From positions 1 to 64,000 of the forward strand of contig DAOTVB010000216.1 in NCBI GenBank assembly GCA_034436755.1: a stretch of 64,000 nt of DNA, read 5' to 3'. The position numbers and the translations under genes were made by a program. The stretch comes from CAKZQX01 sp034436755 (lineage in GTDB: Bacteria > Chloroflexota > Chloroflexia > Chloroflexales > Chloroflexaceae). Below, piece by piece: positions 40,636-49,512 of the stretch. Below the pieces are notes generated by a model. It saw only the letters and a program-made list of their open reading frames with translations. It was not told the DNA's origin and made no database searches. The number at the start of each line of letters is the position of its first letter. Position 1 is the first letter of the stretch.

Positions 40636-40870
40636 AAACAGGCATTTGCCTGGATAAACAGCCCGATTTGCAGGGTGGTACCGGACATGTTTTTTCAAGG
40701 GATTTTTGCACATTGTGCAAAAATCCCTTGAAAAATAAAAATACACCATACTGCCGCAGGCGAAACCAGCATTCAGTTCTAGCATCAGACCGAAACAGAT
40801 TGACCGCGTAACTCGTGTGAGATTAAGAGGAATACAGAGGTATAATGAGCTTCTCACACCAGGACAGGCT

Positions 40871-40894
40871 GGGGACGCGCAGAAGCGCGTCCCC
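40871..40894. repeat. Dispersed short hairpin (GACGCG-type), copy 2
   Basis: GGGGACGCGC and GCGCGTCCCC form a perfect 10-bp stem around AGAA. It is followed by a CTGTCAC triplet repeat (40929-40954) that runs to the end of the PAP2 gene. Confidence 0.65.
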
Positions 40895-40953
40895 ACCGAA
40901 AAACCCTGTAGGTGAGAATAGTGCCCTACTCCCTGTCACCTGTCACCTGTCAC

Positions 40954-42027
40954 CTACTCAAATATCCGGCGGAATGTGCGGGTTGCCGGGTGCGTCTCGG
41001 CGGTCTCGTCCGCATGGTCAATAAACCAGCGGGTCGCTTCGGCAATAACCGTTCCGGTCAGCGCACCGCTAACTACATCACCCGGATAGTGAACGCCGAG
41101 ATACATACGCGAGAAGGCCACCAGCGTCGCTATGGAATACCAGAGGGACGTCAACTCGGGGTAGTGGCGGCGCATTAGCCATGCCCCGGCAAAAGCGGCC
41201 GCCGAATGTCCGGATGGGAAGGAGTAGCCACCCGGTTTGCGCCCGACGGCAACCGCCTGCACCACATCAATAAATGGCCGGCGACGGCGGAAGTAGTGCT
41301 TGATCGGAAACTCAACACTCATCGTGGCAAACCAGAGCGGTGGCACCACCTGGTGCAGCGCCTTGATCCCCCGCGGCCGGTCTACCGCGCTTGCCGCCAG
41401 CAGCAGAACCACCCAGCCCCAACCGCCATTCATAAAGTTGGTGGCGCTCTGGATCACCTTGTTCGATACTTTTGTGTGGGGCATATGATTGATCCAGAGG
41501 AAAATTCGGGCGTCCAGAGCCTGCAGCGGCTTCATCCGGCGCAGCATGGCGGCCCGCAACATATTCGCCGGTTGCTGCAGAGACTGGTCGGCAATGCCTT
41601 CCTGTTCCGGATTGGTCGCTTCCTGGGTTGCCATTTCAAGCGCCTCTCGTATTTCGCCGGAACTACCGGCAATCTGTCGCGCCGCCTCCATCAACACGCG
41701 GGCGGTCTGCTCCGGGCCGAGCGCGGCGGCTTCAATTGCGCGTTCGGGCGCCTCGCTGGCCGTCTCTTCTTCCTGCTCATGCACCTCCGGCTCGGTGACA
41801 CCCTCGGACGCGGCCATAATTTCATCCACAACCCGCTGGGCATCTTCAGGCGTTTTAATCTCCCGCAGCTTCGCCTGGAGTGCTTCCCGCGCCGGTTTAA
41901 CTTTGGCCTTGACCTCTGGGGGTACATCGGCCTGCAGCGCGGCGGTGGGCGTCTCTCCTGCCGGCTCTGCCGCGGACCGGGTGGTTTCTTCGGGAATGGT
42001 TGCATTGCGGTTCGGTTGATCAGTCAT
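40954..42027 (-). CDS. PAP2-family phosphatase with long charged N-terminus
   Basis: The ATG at 42027 follows GGAGG. The 357-residue protein has an acidic, Ala/Glu-rich N-terminal half (to about 165) that looks unstructured or coiled. A membrane PAP2 domain follows, with the three phosphatase motifs KHYFRRRRPF, SFPSGHSAAAF and SRMYLGVHYPGDV; the catalytic histidines are in the second and third. It probably removes phosphate from phosphatidate, or from undecaprenyl or dolichyl-type diphosphate. It ends up next to a diacylglycerol-kinase-like gene on the same strand, so a lipid phosphate cycle is plausible. Confidence 0.87.
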   Translation of the reverse strand: MTDQPNRNATIPEETTRSAAEPAGETPTAALQADVPPEVKAKVKPAREALQAKLREIKTPEDAQRVVDEIMAASEGVTEPEVHEQEEETASEAPERAIEAAALGPEQTARVLMEAARQIAGSSGEIREALEMATQEATNPEQEGIADQSLQQPANMLRAAMLRRMKPLQALDARIFLWINHMPHTKVSNKVIQSATNFMNGGWGWVVLLLAASAVDRPRGIKALHQVVPPLWFATMSVEFPIKHYFRRRRPFIDVVQAVAVGRKPGGYSFPSGHSAAAFAGAWLMRRHYPELTSLWYSIATLVAFSRMYLGVHYPGDVVSGALTGTVIAEATRWFIDHADETAETHPATRTFRRIFE

Positions 42028-42083
42028 GGTTCCTCCATAATGTGTAGCGCACAGGCACAACGTCCGGTCATACCTGCGCCAGT

Positions 42084-43040
42084 CTACTTATCCGATGATT
42101 CTTGCTCATCTGTCGTGTGTGAGACCGGCACAATCACCCGGACCACCCGGGGCACAACCCGCACCTTTACCGGCGTTTCCCCAATAATCTCGCCATCGCC
42201 CTGAACCGGCAGCGATTTGTCGGCATCGATAACGATCCACTCGCGTGCGGGCAGGTAACGGATTTTCCGGCTGCGCCGTTGTTGTCCGGTCAGTATATGC
42301 CATGCCATCCCAATGTAGTCCTGGAGCCGTCCGGCCCAGATAATACAGACATTGACCACGCCGTCATCGGGGGTAATATCCGGTCCCCAGCGAAACGGTG
42401 GTCGTCCGAATGTGCCCCCATTGGCGATCAGCACCTGAGCGGCTCGTGGGCGACTCTTCTGGTTATCGGCGCGCACGGTGAAGCGACGCGGCTGGTAGCC
42501 AACCAGCCAGCGTAACGCGGTCCACATGTATGCCAGCCAGCCGAAGCGGCGCTTGGCCTGCTGCTCCGTGTCGCGGATCATCAGCGACTCAATGCCGACA
42601 CCGACGTGGAGGACATAGTACGTTTCGTCAACCTGCATCGCATCCAGCAGAGTCGTTGCGTGTTCACCCGTCAACAGGCGACATGCCGCTTCAGGATCGA
42701 GCGGAATATTCAACTCCCGCGCCAGAATATTCGCCGTACCTGCCGGAATGATGCCCATCGGGGTCTCGGTATGGGCCAGTCCATTCGCCACCGTCGAGAT
42801 CGTACCGTCACCACCACTGGCAATCACCATATCCACGCCGCGCTCCGCGGCCGCGCGAACAATCGCATGCACTTCGCTATACTCTTCGTCCCCGGTTATC
42901 TCATAGAAATCACAGGACCAGCGTTCTGGTGGAAACATCCGGCTCATGATACCCCGTACCATATCGGAGCCTTTCCGCCCGGCACTCGGATTGAGGACGA
43001 CAAACACCTGCAAAACTTCTTTTTCTGAAGCAACGGCCAT
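42084..43040 (-). CDS. Diacylglycerol kinase-like lipid kinase (YegS/BmrU type)
   Basis: The ATG at 43040 is preceded by GAGGGAG; earlier ATGs in frame lack a site. The 318-residue protein has VFVVLNPSAGRKG at the N-terminus, the nucleotide loop MVIASGGDGTISTVANGLA, MGIIPAGTANILARELNIP and a C-terminal beta domain (LPAREWIVIDADKSLPVQGDGEI). These are the hallmarks of the DAGK catalytic family. The substrate is a lipid alcohol such as diacylglycerol or a sphingoid base; it cannot be told apart here. Confidence 0.88.
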   Translation of the reverse strand: MAVASEKEVLQVFVVLNPSAGRKGSDMVRGIMSRMFPPERWSCDFYEITGDEEYSEVHAIVRAAAERGVDMVIASGGDGTISTVANGLAHTETPMGIIPAGTANILARELNIPLDPEAACRLLTGEHATTLLDAMQVDETYYVLHVGVGIESLMIRDTEQQAKRRFGWLAYMWTALRWLVGYQPRRFTVRADNQKSRPRAAQVLIANGGTFGRPPFRWGPDITPDDGVVNVCIIWAGRLQDYIGMAWHILTGQQRRSRKIRYLPAREWIVIDADKSLPVQGDGEIIGETPVKVRVVPRVVRVIVPVSHTTDEQESSDK

Positions 43041-43392
43041 CACGTGCTCCCTCATTGTCACATCTGCTGGCATAATTTGGCATAATGTGCTATCCTTCTT
43101 AACCATCCCTACGGGTATGCAAGATCTATTCCAGGGAGATGTGCATGAGCCTAACGGCCGTATGCTGCGGCAGCGTGTGCAGTTTATCCCGGATTACCGG
43201 CATATCACACTGGAGTGAATTGGGCTTTAAGAAGCCATGTAACCGTTTTGTAACTCTATCCGATATCATAACTTGCACTGATACTGAGAGATGTAGAGTG
43301 CGCGAGATCCGGTTTGCAGCAGACCTGCTGCTGTGGTGGGCTACTATGTCTGAGTAGCACGCCTGACGGTTTCATGTCGAGGGAGACCAGGT
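43041..43392. other. Gene-free divergent region before the PHA cluster
   Basis: No gene is supported. A TTGCACTGATACT string near 43273-43286 contains a GATACT -10-like box about 100 bp before the PhaE-like gene. Part of the left half (43150-43175, ATGCTGCGGCAGCG) recalls the inner arm of the hairpin repeats but lacks the other parts. Confidence 0.35.
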
Positions 43393-43992
43393 ATGGCTTC
43401 GCAGGACGGATACCAGCCGATCGATATAACGAACCCCTTTGAAATCTGGCGTACCTGGCGCGATGTCCAGATCGACGTACTGGCCCGAGGTACCGCCGGC
43501 ATTGTCAATACTGCTGCCTATGCCCAGGCACTGGGCCTCTATCTGGATAGTTACCTCACCGTTGCCGTTCCACTTCAGCAGATTCTGGAAAAATATCAGA
43601 AAGTAGCGCTGTCCCGGTTGAACATGCCGGCGCGTACGGATATAATCTCCGTGGCACAACGCATGACCAGCATTGAGTTTCGGCTTGATGATCTCGATGC
43701 CCGGCTGGATCAGCTTCTTCCGCTGCTGCAGATGCCGGTTGCGGCGCGTGGTCCGCAATCCGGCAATGGCCGGCAGATTGCGGCAACCGCTGCGGAGGAA
43801 CTCGCCGCCCGGCTTCAGATGCTTGATGAACGCACCGAACGGGTTGTCGGTCTGCTCGAAGCCCTCTTCACCCAACAGGCCGAAGCAGCGAGCGCGAGTA
43901 GTATATCGCAGACCGGTGCATCCGACCCGGCAGCGGCTGCCTCTGCTGCTGGGGTATCTGCGGGCGATCCGCCTGACGCAACTGCTGTGTGA
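43393..43992 (+). CDS. PhaE-like subunit of PHA synthase (or PHA-associated protein)
   Basis: The 199-residue protein begins with FEIWRTWRDVQIDVLARGTAG and then has a helical region with LYLDSYLTVAVPLQQILEKYQKVAL. Next is LNMPARTDIISVAQRMTSIEFRLDDLDARLDQLLPLL, close to the C-terminal pattern of PhaE/PhaR subunits that pair with class III or IV PhaC. A second coiled segment and an Ala/Ser-rich tail follow. It lies 108 bp before phaC, and the short PhaC (369 residues) needs a second subunit, which supports the call. A phasin-like granule protein is the alternative. Confidence 0.65.
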   Translation: MASQDGYQPIDITNPFEIWRTWRDVQIDVLARGTAGIVNTAAYAQALGLYLDSYLTVAVPLQQILEKYQKVALSRLNMPARTDIISVAQRMTSIEFRLDDLDARLDQLLPLLQMPVAARGPQSGNGRQIAATAAEELAARLQMLDERTERVVGLLEALFTQQAEAASASSISQTGASDPAAAASAAGVSAGDPPDATAV

Positions 43993-44100
43993 TGATGATC
44001 TAAGGTGGTAAATGCTCCGCGTTTTGCGTATTTCCACCAGTGACACGAGATTTCGGTAGGGGTGTCCCTTCCGCTACAACAATGTACAAGGAGAACGCCG

Positions 44101-45210
44101 ATGACGGCATCACCCCCACCGCCGTTACATCCAATGGCACTACCTGAGCAACTCTCCCGTGAAATGGCCCGCATCTATGCCGCGAGCCGGAACGGGAGCA
44201 GGCTGATGACCGGGCGGATGCAGCCGGGAGTTGGTCAGACACCCAGAGAACTGATCTGGACACTCAATAAAAGCAAACTCTATCACTACTATCCACAGGT
44301 TCCAGCCGAACGTGTCCATCCCGTGCCGCTGTTGCTGGTGTTTGCACTGATCAATAAACCATACATTTTTGATCTGCGACCCGGTAATAGCTTTATTGAG
44401 TTTATGACTCGCCAGGGGTACCATGTGTACCTCCTCGATTGGGGGACGTTTGGGCCGGAAGATGCGCATCTGGACTTTGCAGATTTTGCGCTGAACTACC
44501 TTCCGCGTGCTGTGCGTAAGGTGCAGGCTCACTCCGGCATGCATGCGCTGAGTATGCTGGGTTGGTGCATTGGCGCTACCCTGGCAACCATCTACGCTGC
44601 AATGCGGCCCGACGATGGCCTGCGCAACCTGCTGCTGCTAACGGCACCCCTGGACTTTGCCGATGCCGGCGCAGGTCCGTTTACGCTCTGGCTTGATGAG
44701 CGTTATTTCAATGTTGATGGGCTGGTTGCGCACATGGGTGTTATTCCCGGTGAAATGATCGACTGGGGAAATAAACTGCTCAAGCCCGTAGAGAATTTTA
44801 TCGGGTCGTATGTCCGCCTCTGGGATAATCTGGACGATCCGCACATTGTTGCGTCCTGGCAGGCTATGAACACCTGGATTAATGATCCGGTTCCCTTTCC
44901 TGGTGCAGCCTTCCGTCAGTGGATCGTGGAGTTCTTCCGCGAAAACCGACTGATGCGGGGCGAGTTGATCATGCAGGGCCGGGTGGTCGATCCTGCCAAC
45001 ATCACGGCAGTCGTGCTGAACATTGTTGCCGATAAGGATCATCTTGTGCCGTCGTGCCAGTCTACCAGCATTATGCAGCATATCGCCAGCCAGGACAAAG
45101 AGCTTTTGATTATGCCGGGTGGTCATATTGGGATCATGGCCGGCAGCAGTGCGCAAAAACGGCTCTGGCCCCGGATCGATGCCTGGTTGGCAGCACGCTC
45201 AGACAATTAA
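44101..45210 (+). CDS. phaC: Class III poly(3-hydroxyalkanoate) synthase subunit PhaC
   Basis: It polymerises 3-hydroxyacyl-CoA into storage polyester at the granule surface. The ATG at 44101 follows AAGGAGAA. The 369-residue alpha/beta hydrolase fold has the lipase-box variant G-W-C-I-G with nucleophile Cys156, the catalytic Asp in VADKDHLVPS (311 or 313) and His342 in GGHIGIMAG. The length fits class III enzymes, which act with PhaE. The upstream PhaE-like gene and the downstream reductase and thiolase genes complete the pathway. Confidence 0.93.
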   Translation: MTASPPPPLHPMALPEQLSREMARIYAASRNGSRLMTGRMQPGVGQTPRELIWTLNKSKLYHYYPQVPAERVHPVPLLLVFALINKPYIFDLRPGNSFIEFMTRQGYHVYLLDWGTFGPEDAHLDFADFALNYLPRAVRKVQAHSGMHALSMLGWCIGATLATIYAAMRPDDGLRNLLLLTAPLDFADAGAGPFTLWLDERYFNVDGLVAHMGVIPGEMIDWGNKLLKPVENFIGSYVRLWDNLDDPHIVASWQAMNTWINDPVPFPGAAFRQWIVEFFRENRLMRGELIMQGRVVDPANITAVVLNIVADKDHLVPSCQSTSIMQHIASQDKELLIMPGGHIGIMAGSSAQKRLWPRIDAWLAARSDN

Positions 45211-45221
45211 GTTTCCTGCTC

Positions 45222-45241
45222 CCTGTTCTTTCGAGAACAGG
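45222..45241 (+). terminator. Hairpin with TTCG loop after phaC
   Basis: CCTGTTCT and AGAACAGG form a perfect 8-bp stem closed by the very stable TTCG tetraloop. No U-run follows. It may stabilise the phaC message end or reduce read-through into the reductase gene. Confidence 0.55.
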
Positions 45242-45326
45242 CTGATATTGCTTACGTCGTCAGGTCGCATGACCAGGAGTTACGCATGGTTTGGTACTTT
45301 TGTAAAGAAGTGTGAGGAGATTCGCA

Positions 45327-46067
45327 ATGCGTCTAAAGGATAAAGTTGCCTTTGTTACCGGCGGTGGTCGTGGCATTGGTCGCATTACTGCGCTGACATT
45401 TGCGCGTGAGGGAGCCCGGGTCGCAGTTGCCGATATTAATGGCGAAGCAGCCGAAGCGGTTGCGGCTGAACTGCGCGAGGGTGGGGCGAACGCGATGGGG
45501 GTGCAGGTCGATGTTTCGCAGTCAGCCTCGGTTGAGGCCGCAATCAACGCGGTGGCCGAGTGGGGTGGGGGTATCGATATCCAGGTGAATAATGCCGGAA
45601 TTACCCGCGATGCCCGTATGCAGAAGATGAGCGAGGATCAGTGGGATTCGGTCATCTCGGTGAACCTGAAGGGTGTCTGGCTCTGTGCCCGCACGGTCGC
45701 GCCGATCATGGTTTCGCAGGGTGGCGGATGTATTCTGAGCACCAGTTCGATTGTGGCGCACTATGGGAACTTTGGGCAGACCAACTATGTTGCAACGAAG
45801 GCGGGTGTGATTGGCATGACCAAGACCTGGGCGCGGGAACTAGGTCCGAGTGGTATTCGGGTGAATGCGGTTGCGCCGGGATTCACGGCCACCGAGATGA
45901 TCCAGACGGTGCCGCAGAAGGTGATCGATGCCATTAAGGATCGCACGCCGATGCGCCGTCTGGGAGAGCCGGAGGATATTGCAAATACGTTTCTCTTCCT
46001 GGCCTCCGATGAGGCGACATTCATTACCGGCCAGGTGATCTCGGTTGACGGCGGGTTGATTGTCTAA
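45327..46067 (+). CDS. SDR reductase (acetoacetyl-CoA or 3-oxoacyl reductase), PHA cluster copy 1
   Basis: The ATG at 45327 follows GAGGAG; a GTG at 45312 overlaps that site. The 246-residue protein has the cofactor motif TGGGRGIG, NNAG, the serine in STSS, the YVATK catalytic pair (Tyr/Lys) and a C-terminal TGQVISVDGGLIV. It is FabG-like in sequence but lies directly after phaC, so an acetoacetyl-CoA or longer 3-oxoacyl-CoA reductase role is likely. It is followed by a good terminator. Confidence 0.85.
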   Translation: MRLKDKVAFVTGGGRGIGRITALTFAREGARVAVADINGEAAEAVAAELREGGANAMGVQVDVSQSASVEAAINAVAEWGGGIDIQVNNAGITRDARMQKMSEDQWDSVISVNLKGVWLCARTVAPIMVSQGGGCILSTSSIVAHYGNFGQTNYVATKAGVIGMTKTWARELGPSGIRVNAVAPGFTATEMIQTVPQKVIDAIKDRTPMRRLGEPEDIANTFLFLASDEATFITGQVISVDGGLIV

Positions 46068-46132
46068 GGCTGCATTATAGGCACAGCTTGATAAATTTTG
46101 AACAATAGACCCCAACAATCCCCAGTGAATCA

Positions 46133-46167
46133 GGCCGCTGCCAATCGGCAGCGGCCTGGCTTTTGTT
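46133..46167 (+). terminator. Intrinsic terminator after the phaC-reductase unit
   Basis: GGCCGCTGCC (46133-46142) and GGCAGCGGCC (46147-46156) form a perfect 10-bp stem around AATC, with TGGCTTTTGTT after it. Confidence 0.85.
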
Positions 46168-46255
46168 CTGAACGGATGCCGGATAGCTATGTCCGGTGGT
46201 GGTAGCATCCCATGGTTGGGACAGAGATAAACACCGGTCCATCTACACCAAATCA

Positions 46256-46819
46256 CTACGCGGTTTTCTGATCCATATGATATGACAGGATCAGCAGATC
46301 GTGAAACTTTCCGTTGCGATCACAGGCATGCTTGCGCAGCGTTCCCTCGACCTGGAAGCCGAGATGGTGGAAGATATCCTTGCCATCAACCTGATCTTCC
46401 AGCATCTGCACAATTACCTTGGCCGCCTGGAGGTTGCGCGCCGCCGCGAAGATCTTCTCGGCCAGGATGGAGCCTAACCCGGCATGCCGCCAGTCCTCAG
46501 CGACGACCAGGTAGATATCGGCGACATGGGCGGACCAGCCGGGCAACTGCCGGACGGAGGTATACCCGACGATGGTACCATCTTCGGCCTGGGCAACAAA
46601 CTGCCGCCAGTGCTCGGCGGCCGCAGCATTCGCCAGGCGAGCCGTAATCTCAGGATTCTGAAAGTCATCCTCCAGGTACAGTGAGTCTTTCGCCGGAAGG
46701 TTTTCACCAAAAGCCTGAAGCGCCGCCCGGTCCGACTCGGCAATTGGCCGAATCGTTACCGTACGCCCGTCGCGGAGTGTTTTGGTGGTGGACGCTTCAA
46801 TGCGCTCTGCTTGAGTCAT
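46256..46819 (-). CDS. GNAT-family N-acetyltransferase
   Basis: The 187-residue protein has the GNAT fold: VTIRPIAESDRAALQAFGEN at the start, AHVADIYLVVAEDWRHAGLGSILAEKIF (motif A with the acetyl-CoA loop) and VQMLEDQVDGKDIFHHLGFQVEG at the end. It may acetylate a small amine or protein N-terminus; the substrate is unknown. It is inserted on the opposite strand inside the PHA cluster. A TATAAT -10 at 46869-46874 (minus strand) is its likely promoter. Confidence 0.85.
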   Translation of the reverse strand: MTQAERIEASTTKTLRDGRTVTIRPIAESDRAALQAFGENLPAKDSLYLEDDFQNPEITARLANAAAAEHWRQFVAQAEDGTIVGYTSVRQLPGWSAHVADIYLVVAEDWRHAGLGSILAEKIFAAARNLQAAKVIVQMLEDQVDGKDIFHHLGFQVEGTLRKHACDRNGKFHDLLILSYHMDQKTA

Positions 46820-46971
46820 TCATTGCCTCCTTAAAGTGCGGTTCGTGGCTCAATTTGGGGATTGCCATATTATAGTAGCTTCGGTTACAGTGGGGTTACG
46901 CCCGCATCCGATGCGATAATGAGCGTATACCCCTTCAGAAAGCCATAAAGTGCGATCTGTGATCCTTCCAC
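46820..46971. other. Divergent promoter region between GNAT and phaA
   Basis: This part of the 408-bp gap holds the minus-strand GNAT promoter and nothing else recognised. The remaining part is the phaA promoter and leader. Confidence 0.4.
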
Positions 46972-46999
46972 TTGCAACATTGCCATCTTATACTATAAT
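46972..46999 (+). promoter_or_regulatory. Promoter of phaA-phaB
   Basis: TTGCAA (46972-46977) and TATAAT (46994-46999) are 16 bp apart; a TATACT overlaps just upstream. The leader to phaA is about 220 nt. Confidence 0.6.
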
Positions 47000-47128
47000 G
47001 TAACTGCCCTCTACTATACAACGTGAATGACCGTTTTACCAGTTTGTACGGCCATAGGTGGGTCTCTATCTGTGGAAAGGGCTGTTTGTAGGTGGCAGGA
47101 ATTTGACGCCGCAAGGAGGCGGAGCACC

Positions 47129-47190
47129 AACACGGTAAGAAGACAAGGCGCAGCTCGTATGATGGAGGACGAACTGCGCTACGTGTTTTT
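47129..47190 (+). terminator. Terminator-like hairpin in the phaA leader (possible attenuator)
   Basis: AACACG pairs with CGTGTT, and inside it GCGCAGCTCG (47148-47157) pairs with CGAACTGCGC (47170-47179), one mismatch. The outer stem runs directly into TTTTT (47186-47190). It lies 38 bp before the phaA start and its ribosome site GAGGAGG. A smaller hairpin CGCC...GGCG precedes it at about 47107-47121. Confidence 0.55.
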
Positions 47191-47227
47191 ACCACTAAGG
47201 TAACAGTAAGCTTAGAGGAGGTCAACG

Positions 47228-48424
47228 ATGAGCAACAATGGTCGCGAAGTTGTCGTGCTCAGTGGTGTTCGGACGGCTATCGGCGATTATGGGGGGAGTC
47301 TGAAGGATTTTCCGCCAACGGAACTGGCTGCGATGTGTGTACGTGAGGCGGTCCAGCGAGCTGGCGTCGATCCTAAGGACGTTGGCCACTCGATCTTTGG
47401 AAACATTATCCACACCGATGCGCACGACCACTACCTGGCCCGGGTTGCCGCCATTAACGGTGGGTTGGCGCACGATACCCCGTCACTGACCCTGAACCGG
47501 CTGTGCGGTAGCGGTCTGCAGGCGGTGATCTCGGCGGCACAGTTGATTATGCTTGGCGATACCGACAGCGCGGTTGCCGGCGGCGCGGAGAGCATGAGCC
47601 GCTCGCAGTACTGGGCCACCTCGATGCGCTGGGGCCAGCGGATGAACGATGCCAAGATTATTGATGCCATGGTCGCCGCTCTGTCTGACCCCTTCGATGA
47701 CTGCCATATGGGTGTCACGGCGGAGAATATTGCCAAGAAGTGGGAGATTTCGCGCGAAGATCAGGATAAGCTGGCTGTGATGAGCCATGGCCGCGCGGTC
47801 AAGGCGATTGATGCCGGTTACTTCAAGGATCAGATCCTGCCGGTGGAGATCAAGTCTAAGAAGGGCACGACGGTTGTCGATACGGATGAGCACCCCCGCC
47901 GGGATGCCACTGTCGAAGGTATGGGCAAGCTCCGCCCGGTGTTCGATAAGTCCGGGAGTGTGACGGCCGGTAATGCCTCGGGTATTAACGATGCGGCGGC
48001 GGCAGTGATCCTGATGGAGCGCAGCGCGGCGGAGAAGAGTGGCCTGAAGCCGCTGGCTCGGCTGGTTGACTACTCGTTCGCCGGCGTTGATCCGAAGTAC
48101 ATGGGTATCGGCCCGGTTCCGGCGGTGCGCACGATCCTGGAGAAGACCGGCCTGAGCCTCAGCGATATGAACCTGATTGAGCTGAATGAGGCGTTTGCTT
48201 CCCAGGCGCTGGCGGTGATGCGCGATCTGGAGCTTGATGTGGAAGACGAGCGGGTCAACCCCAATGGTAGCGGTATCTCGCTGGGGCATCCCATCGGCGC
48301 GACCGGCGCGATCCTGACGGTCAAGGCGGTGCATGAACTGCAGCGCACCGGCGGCCGCTACGCCCTGGTCACGATGTGTATCGGTGGCGGGCAGGGTATT
48401 GCCGCCATTTTTGAGCGGCTGTAA
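47228..48424 (+). CDS. phaA: Acetyl-CoA C-acetyltransferase (beta-ketothiolase)
   Basis: The enzyme condenses two acetyl-CoA to acetoacetyl-CoA, the first PHA step. The 398-residue protein has the acyl-accepting Cys93 (LNRLCGSGLQAV), the GHPIGATGA loop with His354 and the proton-shuttling Cys384 (CIGGGQG). Length and motifs are those of the biosynthetic thiolase family. The ATG follows GAGGAGG. phaB is 97 bp downstream on the same strand. Confidence 0.94.
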   Translation: MSNNGREVVVLSGVRTAIGDYGGSLKDFPPTELAAMCVREAVQRAGVDPKDVGHSIFGNIIHTDAHDHYLARVAAINGGLAHDTPSLTLNRLCGSGLQAVISAAQLIMLGDTDSAVAGGAESMSRSQYWATSMRWGQRMNDAKIIDAMVAALSDPFDDCHMGVTAENIAKKWEISREDQDKLAVMSHGRAVKAIDAGYFKDQILPVEIKSKKGTTVVDTDEHPRRDATVEGMGKLRPVFDKSGSVTAGNASGINDAAAAVILMERSAAEKSGLKPLARLVDYSFAGVDPKYMGIGPVPAVRTILEKTGLSLSDMNLIELNEAFASQALAVMRDLELDVEDERVNPNGSGISLGHPIGATGAILTVKAVHELQRTGGRYALVTMCIGGGQGIAAIFERL

Positions 48425-48521
48425 ACGCGACGTACGGAACATCTGAATGTTATGCGTGCTATCGGCACCTGCTTGCGGTAGCGCGCATGACCTGTGTTTG
48501 TAGCATAAGGGAGGTACACCT

Positions 48522-49268
48522 GTGGGTAAGCTTGATGGACAGGTAGCAATTGTTACTGGTGCGAGCCGTGGTATTGGGCGTGGTATCGCGCTGCAGATGG
48601 CCCGGGAGGGGGCCAAGGTTGCCATTAACTATCGCAGCAGTGAGGCGCAGGCCCAGGAACTGGCTGACGAGATCAAAGGGTTTGAGGGCGAGTGCATGCT
48701 GGTTCAGGCCGATGTTGGTTCGCCGGACGAGGCGCGCGATATGGTGCGCCGGGTCTTTGAGCAGTGGGGCCGGATTGATGTCCTGGTTAACAACGCCGGT
48801 ATTACCAAGGACCGCACGCTGCGCAAGATGGGCGATGAGGACTGGCAGAAGGTTGTTAATGCAAATCTGGGCAGTGTTTTCTACTGCACCTCGGCGGTCA
48901 TGCCGATTATGGTTAACCAGACCCACGGACATATCATCAATATTAGCTCGATGAATGGTCAGATTGGGGCGGTAGGCCAGTCCAACTACTCGGCGAGTAA
49001 GGGTGGTATTATTGCATTTACCCGCACCGCGGCACTGGAGTTGGCCCGCTTCAACATTACGGTGAATACAATTGCTCCAGGCTGGACCATGACCGATATG
49101 TTTGCCGGTGTGCCGGATAATATCCAGGATCAGATCAAGGGACGTATCCCGCTGGGTCGCTTCGGCAGTTCTGAGGATATTGCCAAAGCTGCCGTCTTCC
49201 TGGCGACTGATGCCGACTATATCACTGGTGAGCAACTGAACGTTAACGGTGGCGCGTTTATGGCGTAG
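48522..49268 (+). CDS. phaB: Acetoacetyl-CoA reductase PhaB, PHA cluster copy 2
   Basis: The GTG start follows GGGAGGT. The 248-residue SDR protein has VTGASRGIGRG, NNAGITKDRTL, the serine in NISSMNGQIGAVGQSNYSASKGG (Tyr/Lys pair in YSASK, split here by position) and a C-terminal QLNVNGGAFMA. The GQ-x-NYSASK-GG-x-x-AFT and NGG ending are typical of NADPH-dependent PhaB. With phaA it would produce the 3-hydroxybutyryl-CoA for PhaC. Confidence 0.88.
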   Translation: MGKLDGQVAIVTGASRGIGRGIALQMAREGAKVAINYRSSEAQAQELADEIKGFEGECMLVQADVGSPDEARDMVRRVFEQWGRIDVLVNNAGITKDRTLRKMGDEDWQKVVNANLGSVFYCTSAVMPIMVNQTHGHIINISSMNGQIGAVGQSNYSASKGGIIAFTRTAALELARFNITVNTIAPGWTMTDMFAGVPDNIQDQIKGRIPLGRFGSSEDIAKAAVFLATDADYITGEQLNVNGGAFMA

Positions 49269-49317
49269 GGATTGAATCCTGAGGAATATAACCTGTTCTC
49301 GCGGATATAATAATCGA

Positions 49318-49341
49318 CTGTGCTCTCTACCACGAGCACAG
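49318..49341 (+). terminator. Hairpin after phaB
   Basis: CTGTGCTC and GAGCACAG form an 8-bp stem around TCTACCAC. No clear U-run follows. A GGATATAATAATC string precedes it. Confidence 0.45.
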
Positions 49342-49512
49342 CCGATCAGTCAGAATAAAACGCGCTTTTCTCTCCTGTTACCACAAACGATATAAGACCA
49401 GAAACGTGTTTTTCCAGGTGGGGAGCGCGGAGGGAATTTCTCCGTCTCTCCATCTATCTATATTTGATATGCTTTTCGAGGTACCATGGGTTGTGCGACC
49501 CGCTATTTATGC

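Larger units (their letters stand above)
40443..40811. repeat. Hairpin-repeat family copy F, split by a miniature IS5-type element
   Basis: The outer ends are TTACGCGGT (40443-40451) and ACCGCGTAA (40803-40811). The core at 40691-40735 has two perfect 22-base arms around one T. The inner right arm CTGCCGCAGGCG is at about 40753-40764; the left arm is degenerate (TTTGCAGGGTGG). Removing 40461-40638 restores the CGGTCGGTTC-TAA-AACAGGC order seen in copies C and E. Confidence 0.85.

Noticed and set aside
40668..40690. AGGGTGGTACCGG string resembling a T-box antiterminator
   Set aside because: It is a variant of the inner arm of repeat copy F; there is no T-box stem I and no aminoacyl-tRNA synthetase or amino acid gene downstream.
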